A DNA stretch of 39,334 nt from an uncultured Clostridia bacterium (GTDB taxonomy: Bacteria > Bacillota > Clostridia > Oscillospirales > Acutalibacteraceae), in contig CAMUZI010000009.1 of the NCBI GenBank assembly GCA_947165155.1, positions 1 through 39,334 on the forward strand, in the 5' to 3' direction. The notes beneath the pieces are model-generated. The model ran no database searches and had not been told where the DNA came from. It was given only the letters and a program-made list of their open reading frames with translations. Within the stretch, counting starts at the first letter, position 1; each line of letters starts with the position of its first letter. Both the position numbers and the translations under genes were made by a program. This document shows positions 32,929 to 39,334 of this stretch, one piece after another.

Positions 32929-33219
32929 TTACTCCTTATTCATCCCAACTAGATTATCAAAATAATCGATTGTTTGTTTTTGAGAGTCTGCATATTTCTT
33001 TTCAATAACTTGTTTAATAGCAAACTTTCGTTTTTGCTTTAAGATTTCTGCTGTTTGCTCTTTTGAATAGTTCTTAAGGTCTTTAGTTTTAAGCATTTTA
33101 AGGTCTACTACATTTCTAAATGATGTTTTGTGAAGGTCGTTCATCAAAGATATGAATTCGAAGAAATGAAGTTCCGTTGTTTTATTGAGATTAATTCCAA
33201 ATTTGACCATAAAAGACAT
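32929..33219 (-). pseudogene. Phage Gp15-like tail assembly protein fragment, copy 2
   Basis: A 96-codon frame homologous to 5538-5825, with the extra SLMNDLHKTS stretch. It directly precedes the tape-measure fragment, as expected for Gp15. Its own 5' end is cut by a MITE at 33216, so only the C-terminal half remains. Confidence 0.65.
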
Positions 33220-33357
33220 TGCTAAAAGTAGTCGGAAATTCTGAAACTATCACCCGAGCAACTAAAGAATCTGGCTCGCTAGTTACTTCATCTCCATTAC
33301 TTTTTTAACTAGTGCATTCGGATCATTTTGCTTTATCTATCTATTTTTAGCAATGCT
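33216..33357 (-). mobile_element. MITE at the Gp15 fragment / IS1 remnant D border
   Basis: 142 bases with ends ACATTGCTAAAAGTAG and TATTTTTAGCAATGC. The interior is in inverse orientation to the 9684 copy. Confidence 0.8.
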
Positions 33358-33507
33358 CTTTTATATCTATGGCATTTACATTTTTATTTTTGCTTCCCTC
33401 TTTGGAATTTACTTTTTGTTTTTTTCGTTTGTTTACATTTTGGATATTTTGTTTCGTTTTCCATATCTTTTCTTTGCCGTTTATGTTCCATTTTTGCAAT
33501 GCTTAAA
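33358..33507 (-). mobile_element. IS1-family remnant D, N-terminal fragment
   Basis: On the minus strand, the end AAGCATTGCAAAAATGG is followed by a decayed zinc-finger start (KYPKCKQTKKTKSKFQRGKQK, stop, KCKC). It is the same domain as in remnants A and C. It abuts RNase P RNA sequence on its right. Confidence 0.65.
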
Positions 33508-33733
33508 ACCTATTTAATTATAGAGAAATTTAAATCTCTGCCACAAAAAATTAAAGATGAAAGGTAAATTAAGAGCCTATCGGCGCTTAGGAGATTGAGT
33601 GTCTACGTAAACCCTATTCGGAGCAATTAAGACATTTGCTTGCTCGGCAGTCTTTTGATGGCAGTGAGTTTGGAAGTAATTTCAAACCAAGATGGATGAT
33701 CACACTCGACAGAACTCGGTTTATAGGTGTACC
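33508..33733 (+). ncRNA. rnpB: RNase P RNA (type A), 3' portion; 5' ~110 nt absent
   Basis: Several universally conserved segments occur in order. They are ATGAAAGG...TAAGAGC (33557-33584), CGTAAACCC and CGGAGCAA (33605-33627), AGATGGATGATCAC (33690-33703) and ACAGAACTCGGTTTATAGG (33709-33727). These are the 3' strand of the catalytic core, including the 3' side of P4. The 5' strand (the GAGGAAAGTCC region) is not found upstream, where IS1 remnant D begins. So this copy looks decapitated, unless the 5' half lies elsewhere. RNase P is essential, so an intact copy or a split RNA is expected. Confidence 0.75.
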
Positions 33734-33737
33734 CATC

Positions 33738-33785
33738 AAAGCGAAATTTCGATAGTCTTTTCTATCGAAGCTTTGTTTTATTTTC
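33738..33785 (+). terminator. Terminator of the RNase P RNA locus
   Basis: AAAGC + TTCGATAG pairs with CTATCGAA + GCTTT (33738-33774, one bulge), followed by GTTTTATTTTC. The region 33790-33960 after it holds nothing recognisable. Confidence 0.8.
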
Positions 33786-33960
33786 TAAAAATACTAATTT
33801 AAATTATATATGTTTTGTTTAAATTGATGATCTTTGAAAAAATACACAGACACATTAGAAATAGGATGCAAATGTGTTCATAGTTTTATAGAAAATACGA
33901 TAGGCAACATAATTCGTCCCATCATATCTCAAACATGTACACGCGGCGAGTATTGTTTTT

Positions 33961-34108
33961 TTAATTAAGCCTCAGATACTTTATGCATTCCTTATCCCAG
34001 TTACCGTTGTCTTTAAGAGTTTCAAACCACCAACCACACTTTGGACATCCATGCACATTTTTGGGATTGTCAGTAAGTTGACTCCACTTGTGCCCACATA
34101 AAGTTAAA
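33961..34108 (-). pseudogene. Tandem copy of the 3' end of the zinc-ribbon peptide gene
   Basis: On the minus strand it reads CGHKWSQLTDNPKNVHGCPK CGWWFETLKDNGNWDKECIKY in two parts of one frame, aligning with the core of the gene at 34127-34372 (period about 163 bases). The leader and start codon are missing. It lies directly downstream of the intact gene. Confidence 0.8.
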
Positions 34109-34126
34109 AATATCGTCTAGCCAAAA

Positions 34127-34372
34127 TTAAGCATCGGTATATTTTATACATTCTTTTTTATAGTCACCATTATCTTCTAAATTCTCAAACCACCAACCAC
34201 ATTTTGGACATCCATGCACTTCTTCCGGAGCAGAAGTTACTTTAGTCCAACTGTGTCCACATTTAGTACACCAAAAACGATATTTTTTTGATTTAGCACC
34301 TACCTTATTAGCTCCTCCAGCTACCTTTTCTATCATATCGTCATCTATCATATTTTTATTTATTTTACTCAT
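34127..34372 (-). CDS. Double-glycine-leader peptide with zinc-ribbon core
   Basis: The ATG follows GGAGGTGCTTTGAT. An 81-residue protein: residues 1-20 look like a leader for a peptidase-containing ABC exporter (IDDDMIEKVAGG). After the Gly-Gly comes a compact domain with two CxxC knuckles (C35xxC38 and C54xxC57, WCTKCGH and GCPKCGW) and several tryptophans. So it may be a secreted small metal-binding protein or modified peptide. No transporter or maturase is in the window. Two sister genes follow upstream with the same leader type. Confidence 0.65.
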   Translation of the reverse strand: MSKINKNMIDDDMIEKVAGGANKVGAKSKKYRFWCTKCGHSWTKVTSAPEEVHGCPKCGWWFENLEDNGDYKKECIKYTDA

Positions 34373-34491
34373 ATCAAAGCACCTCCAAAACGCTTAATTG
34401 TTCAACATTTTTCTCATATTATTATTTTCATATTTATTTACTATGTATCGTAAACCAAGACACCTCTGAAACAGAATAAATTAGATGCCTA

Positions 34492-34725
34492 TTATGTAGT
34501 GGGAGCAGAATCGGCTGCAGATATCTCGGGTGGTGCCAGTTTTTGCTCACCTTCTTTTTGCTTCGGCCCATGTGGCCCCCTATGTCTACGACCGTGTGGC
34601 CTATGATGATGTAGAGGGAGCAGAAGTTCTTTCCCACAATTTGGGCACGCCGGAGCGCGTCCATGTCCCCTACATCCTCCCGAAATTTTACCTATCGAGG
34701 TTTTATCTAATTTTCCTATACTCAT
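34492..34725 (-). CDS. Double-glycine-leader peptide, CxxC and His-rich core
   Basis: ATG 34725 follows GGAGGTGCTTGAT, almost identical to the site of the sister gene at 34372. The 77-residue protein has leader LDKTSIGKISGG (double Gly at 19-20), then CRGHGRAPACPNCGK, an unusual His/Arg/Pro stretch (LPLHHHRPHGRRHRGPHG) and a Pro/Ala-rich tail. Cys plus His richness suggests Zn, Ni or Cu binding. Export through a C39-peptidase transporter is inferred from the leader. Confidence 0.6.
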   Translation of the reverse strand: MSIGKLDKTSIGKISGGCRGHGRAPACPNCGKELLLPLHHHRPHGRRHRGPHGPKQKEGEQKLAPPEISAADSAPTT

Positions 34726-34785
34726 ATCAAGCACCTCCAGAAAAACTTAGAATCAACAACTTGTAATGTTAACCAAGATACAAAA

Positions 34786-35049
34786 CTATTCGGAAATAGG
34801 TTTAGGATTCGGTTCAGTTTTAGTCACATCAGGAGGCGCTAATTTCGGCCCATTTTCTTTTGACTCAGAATCGTTTAGTCCGTGTTCATGATCATGTGGT
34901 CCATGATGATGTGGAGGAGGAGGAAGTTTGCTTCCACAATGCGGACACACTGGAGCACACTCAGGTCCATTACATCCTTCAGGCCCACAACATCCTCCTG
35001 CGACTTTATTTTGTTCTGAATTTCTCACAATCTTTTTACTCTTAGACAT
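34786..35049 (-). CDS. Double-glycine-leader peptide, Cys-rich with HHHGPHDHEHG segment
   Basis: ATG 35049 is placed after GAGGTGAT at normal spacing. The 87-residue protein has leader SEQNKVAGG. It continues with a Cys-rich core (CCGPEGCNGPECAPVCPHCG), PPPPHHHGPHDHEHG and an acidic/Pro tail ending near PKLAPPDVTKTEP. The order (Cys cluster, CPxCG, Pro-His stretch, KLAPPxx) parallels the 34492 gene (KLAPPE), so these are paralogues with diverged cores. Confidence 0.6.
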   Translation of the reverse strand: MSKSKKIVRNSEQNKVAGGCCGPEGCNGPECAPVCPHCGSKLPPPPHHHGPHDHEHGLNDSESKENGPKLAPPDVTKTEPNPKPISE

Positions 35050-35083
35050 ACACATCACCTCTTCCAAAAAAACTAAAATAACA

Positions 35084-35136
35084 AGTTCCAAGCAGGAACT
35101 GTATATATTGTACTATAAATAATAGTAATTTGTCAA
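35084..35136 (-). promoter_or_regulatory. Promoter and dyad of the double-glycine peptide cluster
   Basis: On the minus strand, TTGACA (35136-35131), 18 bases, TACAAT (35112-35107). The dyad AGTTCC/GGAACT (35100-35084) starts at the predicted +1. Confidence 0.7.
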
Positions 35137-35174
35137 ATAAATGTTCAAACAATCAAAAAGTGCTTCGAATAAAA

Positions 35175-38051
35175 CTAAATATCTAAAATATTCCCGATTT
35201 TTAAACCGTAACGTTCATCAACATTATTTAATTTAATATCGCACATATTTATATAGTGAAGTGCAGTTGCATCATTTTTGTTTGTGTTTAAAACATCGAC
35301 AAAAAGTTTGCGTGATTGCTCAAAACTTCCGTCAATGTAAAGTTGCACCGCTCTTTCAAAAATGCTTTTAGTCCTTATGTTATATTCTTTCTTCAAGGTA
35401 TCTGATGAATTTATTATTTCATAAAGTTTAACCCATGTTATATCCGTTATGTCTTTGAATTTACCTACAAATCTAAAAAATGCTGGATCAAACTTATCTC
35501 CGATTTTTTCCATAATAAATTCAGTTGCCGAAAATCGAATGCTTATATTCTTCATACCTTTATCGATCTTTATTAAACGTTGCATTTCCTTAGAAGCCAT
35601 AGTTACTCCTCTTCTTACGTCGTTTCCTATTAATCCGACAAACGAAGGACCGTATCCTATTGATATTCGCATATTATCGTAGACTATGTTTTTCTCATTT
35701 GTTTCTAAAATCTCAATTGATGAATTAAGTGCGTCGATTGGGTTTTCAAAAAGAAGAGTAGAGCCTAAACTTGCAAAATTTTGAACTACTCCGTTGTTTT
35801 TTTCTACAACATCAAAAATTCTCGAATAGCTTTGTTTTAATTGCAAAAATAAATTTGCTTCGAAGTTATTCATTTCTTCTATCTTATTTATGTTGAATGT
35901 TACATAAACGATCGATACATTTGAAACATTACCATCCCCGACGTTTGTGTCTGTTATTTTGTCTTTTCCCATAAGTGTCAAAATTTTTTTAGGTACAAAT
36001 CTGAGATATTCAGAATTGAGATCCATTAAGTTATCGGTATAAGTTTCTAGCTTATCTGACATGTTATTAAATGCGATAGATATACTTGCAAATTCGTCTC
36101 TGCTTATTATTGGGACTCGATTTTTCCAGTGTCCATTTAATAGATCATTTATTCCTCCACTCAAAACTCTCATCGGTTTTAATATCGCCCATATTATCAG
36201 ACATAAATATGCAAAAATTACGGCAGACGCTAATCCAATAAACACCGAAACATTTTTTAAAATTCTAAAAAATTCTTTTTTTACATGCGCATTTTCATCT
36301 AAAAAGTTTCCGACCATTCCAACGATATTTTCATCACTATCTTTTATTGGAACAAAACATGCACTCAAATCTCCGTGAACATCTCTGAAGACTGAAATAA
36401 CGCTTGTTTTATTCGAATCTTTTAAATCTGACCATGCAGAATATATCGTCTGAATTTCGTCCCTTTCAAGAAGAGAATCTACAACTGAAATCTTTTCATC
36501 GATCATATCTGGATCAGCAAATTTAAGATCATTGTAGTAAGCATAACTTCCAGGATATTTACTACTAGTGACGGAATATATTTTCCCATTATCTATTGCA
36601 TAAACAACAATGTAGTCACTTGTATCTCCAACTTTATCTTTTATGTCGTTATAAGAATTGTTCATAGAAACTTTTAGGGAGGAAAATTCTCTTGACATAT
36701 AATTTTTTCCATATATCATATTTTGCAAATAATCCCCTCTAACGTTTTCCGAGATTATCTTCGCACCTATACGTTGATTTTGTCTGAGAACATTCGTGTA
36801 AGTTCCAAGTGATTTTTTCGTAGCTATTACAACAATCAATGACATAGAAATTAAAAATGCAGGCAAAAATATACACGTAACCTTTAGCGATACATACGTA
36901 CGTTTAATTCCGACTTTCGCAATTTTTACGATTAAAAACGACAGTAATGATAATGCTAACGCACCCAAAAGTGTATAAAGAAGGGCATAGGGGAATACGT
37001 GATATCTGATATTTGAAATCATATTGTTGACGTTTCCAAATCTTACGTAGTATGGATTTACAAAAGTCTTAGATGAAGCAAAGTAGTCATTATCCTTTAT
37101 TACTCGTATTCTTCTCAGATCCTTTATTTTCAAATCATCGATGTTTATTTCATCTTCTAAAGAGTGTATTAGGGAGACCATATTTGAATTAGTATCAAGC
37201 TTATAGAAATTACCAGATCTTAAATCGATAAAAAATATATTATCTAGTGAATCAATAGACATCGACGAAATCGAGTTCTCATCTGATGGTAAAATACTAG
37301 TAATATCGGAAAGAGTTCCATCAGCGCTCAATGAATATAAATTTCCACTCTTAGTAGAGTAAATTACACTTCCTTTTATGGTAACTGATATATCGTTTAC
37401 CCAGTTATAGTCATCAACTTTTGTGGGATTTACCGTAAAAGACATATTTTTTGACGGAGATTCATCAATGTACGGATTTACAGAATATATTTCGAATAAA
37501 TTGTTATTTGAACATATGATTGAAAGCTTTTGGTTTACAGTTTGAAGCTTTCTTATGTATCCGCTTGTCGTAGAAAGTCCTTCCGAGACGAAGTCATGCA
37601 GAGCAACTGTTTTCAGCCTCTTGCCATTAAAGTTGTACATTTCTACTTTTTCTTTGACTATCGGAAATTGTGAAGAATCTGATACACTTGCTTCAGTATC
37701 TTTTACTTCTTGAACTAAAAAAAAGTTTCCTTTTGAATCGACATCCAAATTTCTATATGAAAAAAACTCTCCGCCAGAAGATTTTTCTAAAGTTTTTTCG
37801 AAATCTACGAATCCAGAAGAATTAACTTTTGTAATTTTGTATTTTTCAGATTTTTCATCAACGCTAAGTATGTAAACATTTCCGCTCGAATCCATATCCG
37901 AATCTATCATGGTTCCAAATCGAGGTTTATATAAAATTTTTTGGGCAAAAAATGAAATAACAAGAGATATCAAAATAAAAACAATCTTAGTTACTAATGA
38001 CCTATCAAACGATATATTTATCTTCCCCTTAGATGAAAAGTTACTATTCAA
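35175..38051 (-). CDS. Membrane protein with beta-propeller-like, HAMP and degenerate class III cyclase domains
   Basis: A 958-residue protein. It has an N-terminal membrane helix, then a propeller-like region of repeated SxxGNVYxLxxD segments (about 45-340). Two helices follow near 363 and 397, an extracytoplasmic segment, and a helix near 612 continuing into HAMP (about 630-685). A nucleotide-cyclase-like domain spans about 705-860, with a TPR-like tail (about 895-945). In the cyclase domain the two metal Asp positions appear as Asn (VTFNINK) and Ser (LGSTLLF), though SIGYGPSFVGLIGNDVRRGVT is kept. It is probably a non-catalytic sensor. Divergent from the LysM pseudokinase gene, sharing the promoter region. 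Confidence 0.65.
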   Translation of the reverse strand: MNSNFSSKGKINISFDRSLVTKIVFILISLVISFFAQKILYKPRFGTMIDSDMDSSGNVYILSVDEKSEKYKITKVNSSGFVDFEKTLEKSSGGEFFSYRNLDVDSKGNFFLVQEVKDTEASVSDSSQFPIVKEKVEMYNFNGKRLKTVALHDFVSEGLSTTSGYIRKLQTVNQKLSIICSNNNLFEIYSVNPYIDESPSKNMSFTVNPTKVDDYNWVNDISVTIKGSVIYSTKSGNLYSLSADGTLSDITSILPSDENSISSMSIDSLDNIFFIDLRSGNFYKLDTNSNMVSLIHSLEDEINIDDLKIKDLRRIRVIKDNDYFASSKTFVNPYYVRFGNVNNMISNIRYHVFPYALLYTLLGALALSLLSFLIVKIAKVGIKRTYVSLKVTCIFLPAFLISMSLIVVIATKKSLGTYTNVLRQNQRIGAKIISENVRGDYLQNMIYGKNYMSREFSSLKVSMNNSYNDIKDKVGDTSDYIVVYAIDNGKIYSVTSSKYPGSYAYYNDLKFADPDMIDEKISVVDSLLERDEIQTIYSAWSDLKDSNKTSVISVFRDVHGDLSACFVPIKDSDENIVGMVGNFLDENAHVKKEFFRILKNVSVFIGLASAVIFAYLCLIIWAILKPMRVLSGGINDLLNGHWKNRVPIISRDEFASISIAFNNMSDKLETYTDNLMDLNSEYLRFVPKKILTLMGKDKITDTNVGDGNVSNVSIVYVTFNINKIEEMNNFEANLFLQLKQSYSRIFDVVEKNNGVVQNFASLGSTLLFENPIDALNSSIEILETNEKNIVYDNMRISIGYGPSFVGLIGNDVRRGVTMASKEMQRLIKIDKGMKNISIRFSATEFIMEKIGDKFDPAFFRFVGKFKDITDITWVKLYEIINSSDTLKKEYNIRTKSIFERAVQLYIDGSFEQSRKLFVDVLNTNKNDATALHYINMCDIKLNNVDERYGLKIGNILDI

Positions 38052-38076
38052 GTCAATCCCTCCTGATTTTATGATA

Positions 38077-38139
38077 TTGATTATTAAAGTTGCACAATAT
38101 ATAATGTGCGATTGTAAACAAAAATGTAGAAATAGTCAA
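38077..38139. promoter_or_regulatory. Back-to-back divergent promoters
   Basis: Plus strand: TTGATT (38077-38082), 17 bases, TATAAT (38100-38105). Minus strand: TTGACT (38139-38134), 17 bases, TACAAT (38116-38111). The dyad GCACAATATATAATGTGC (38092-38109) covers the plus -10. The two genes are likely co-regulated. Confidence 0.75.
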
Positions 38140-38151
38140 TAGGAGGAATAA

Positions 38152-39309
38152 TTGATAGACTTCAAAAAAATTGGTGACTATAAAATTTCATCGATTAAGT
38201 ATTCGGGCGAAGATCTTTCGGTTTATATAGGATTTCTTGGGGATATGAAATCAAAAAGAATGTTTTTAATAAATGAGTTCAAGCATAATGAGAAGAACGA
38301 AAAAATCTTTCAAGATCTGTTTTTATATTTCGTTTCAAAAGAGAGAATTAAGTGTTTTTGTGATTTCTTCTCTGAAAATGGCTACTTTTATGCCATATTT
38401 GATTATTTTGATGGTCAAAATATCGTTTATAAGTATGATAAAAAGGTGTGCGTTTCCAGCTTTGATGAGAGAACTAAAATTTTCGAAGATATGTGCATAA
38501 AAATTTCTAACTATGTTTATAAGAAAACTCCTCAGGTAATAGTTGGATGCTCTATGAACCCCGAAAATATTGTAGTCAATGAAAAATTCAATGTGATGTT
38601 TAATTTTAATATGAAATTGATATACGATAATTTGAAGTTAGATTACTACGATGACAATCATACTTTGATAAAGACGATTTACAATATTTTCAATATTTTT
38701 TTTGCGATTGAAAAATCATCAAAATATAATCACACTATCAAATTCATATCGAAGAAGTGCGAATTTGGAATTTATAAGTTTATTTCAGAATTAGTTGTTG
38801 ATTTAAAGAATAGATATGCCGAAGCTTCAATATCGTCGTTTACACAATTTTGGAAGTATCAATTTAAGGTCAGAAAGAAGCAAATAAAAAGGTATATAAA
38901 TTATCTGTTCATATCTATGCTTACAATCTCGTTTGGTATGATCATATGGCAAAAAGTGAAGCCTAATTTTAAAGATTCTGGTAGGAGTGAAAATCTTAGA
39001 ATTGGAGAGATTGATTACTCAGTAAGTGAAGAAGATTCTTCCGACAAATTAATATCAATTGGTGGAACGTCAATTAGTCCATCGATACCTTCTAAAAATT
39101 CGATATCTATTCCAAAAGATGCAGAAGTAGAATATGAGGACTACATTATAAAGCAGGGAGACACTGCCAGTTCAATTTCCGAAAAATTTTATGGAGATTC
39201 TTCATTTGGGAGCGTTATAACTTCATTCAATAGTCTTTCAGGGTATTTAATTCCAGGTACAATAATAAAAATTCCAGCGAAATCATATTTGCAAAGTGAA
39301 AAAAAGTAA
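38152..39309 (+). CDS. Pseudokinase - transmembrane - LysM protein
   Basis: TTG start five bases after AGGAGGAA. A 385-residue protein with a cytoplasmic kinase-like domain (about 1-225). The catalytic loop reads CSMNPENI (HRD Asp replaced by Ser135, Asn139 kept) and the metal loop reads NFN instead of DFG, so it should be inactive. A basic stretch and one membrane helix follow (about 237-256), then a Ser-rich linker and a C-terminal LysM domain (IIKQGDTASSISEKFYGD...LIPGTIIKIP, about 330-375) that binds peptidoglycan. It probably couples the wall to cytoplasmic signalling, with the divergent pseudo-cyclase as a plausible partner (inference). Confidence 0.75.
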   Translation: MIDFKKIGDYKISSIKYSGEDLSVYIGFLGDMKSKRMFLINEFKHNEKNEKIFQDLFLYFVSKERIKCFCDFFSENGYFYAIFDYFDGQNIVYKYDKKVCVSSFDERTKIFEDMCIKISNYVYKKTPQVIVGCSMNPENIVVNEKFNVMFNFNMKLIYDNLKLDYYDDNHTLIKTIYNIFNIFFAIEKSSKYNHTIKFISKKCEFGIYKFISELVVDLKNRYAEASISSFTQFWKYQFKVRKKQIKRYINYLFISMLTISFGMIIWQKVKPNFKDSGRSENLRIGEIDYSVSEEDSSDKLISIGGTSISPSIPSKNSISIPKDAEVEYEDYIIKQGDTASSISEKFYGDSSFGSVITSFNSLSGYLIPGTIIKIPAKSYLQSEKK

Positions 39310-39334
39310 GATTTCGTCTTCAAGTTTCAAATGT

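Noticed and set aside
9684..33357. Regularly recurring GCATTGCTAAAAGT sequences as a possible CRISPR or dispersed regulatory repeat
   Set aside because: They occur as inverted pairs about 140 or 720 bases apart with IS1-type content and a target duplication, so they are transposon ends. No CRISPR array is present in the window.

Overview
The window is AT-rich DNA from a low-GC Gram-positive, most likely a clostridial lineage. It carries sigE-spoIIGA, a V-type ATPase fragment, a PhoU/OmpR-type regulator/kinase cluster, a type-A RNase P RNA and strong AGGAGG-type ribosome sites. At least seven predicted secreted proteins resemble eukaryotic signalling parts (protein kinases, RING fingers). Decayed prophage, IS1-family remnants, MITEs and partial gene duplications are everywhere. 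Together this suggests a genome-eroding bacterium living in or on a eukaryotic cell, for example an intracellular symbiont of a protist. The lifestyle is inference; the gene content is read from the sequence.

Layout. 1-5.9 kb: prophage debris (terminase, tail-type protein, LRR protein, Gp15-like fragment), with two type I toxin-antitoxin-like loci and a secreted kinase-like gene. 6.1-8.2 kb: a second secreted kinase with internal and 3' duplications, and a third toxin locus. 8.4-12.4 kb: IS1 remnant, pgsA, a MITE with target duplication, a RING-like secreted protein and a secreted protein cut short by a MITE. 12.4-16 kb: three paralogous secreted or lipoprotein genes sharing one promoter plus signal-peptide cassette. 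16.2-20.3 kb: a secreted orphan, penicillin-binding protein 2 and a third secreted kinase. 20.4-21.4 kb: two tRNA-Leu genes and an IS1 remnant with a nested MITE. 21.4-24.3 kb: phoU, response regulator, a sensor-less histidine kinase and a left-handed beta-helix protein. 24.5-29.6 kb: a five-cysteine microprotein, two RING-H2 genes, a Crh-like HPr homologue (Tyr15/Ser46), sigE and spoIIGA. 29.7-33.8 kb: V-ATPase subunits K-F-E alone between mobile elements, a tape-measure/Gp15 remnant and the 3' part of RNase P RNA. 34-35.1 kb: small double-glycine-leader proteins with zinc-ribbon or His-rich cores. 35.2-39.3 kb: a divergent pair, a membrane pseudo-cyclase and a LysM pseudokinase.

The most interesting signals are: (1) three toxin loci with the same architecture (toxin peptide, opposing small-RNA promoter, and a 9-10 nt element pairing the toxin mRNA 5' and 3' ends); (2) a set of individually promoted, secreted, eukaryote-like effectors, including RING-H2 domains whose last ligand is Asp as in Rbx1; (3) repeated tandem duplication of gene 3' ends directly downstream of the intact parent, four times in 39 kb; (4) the double-glycine metal-binding peptide family; (5) broken housekeeping loci (rnpB, V-ATPase) at IS1 borders.
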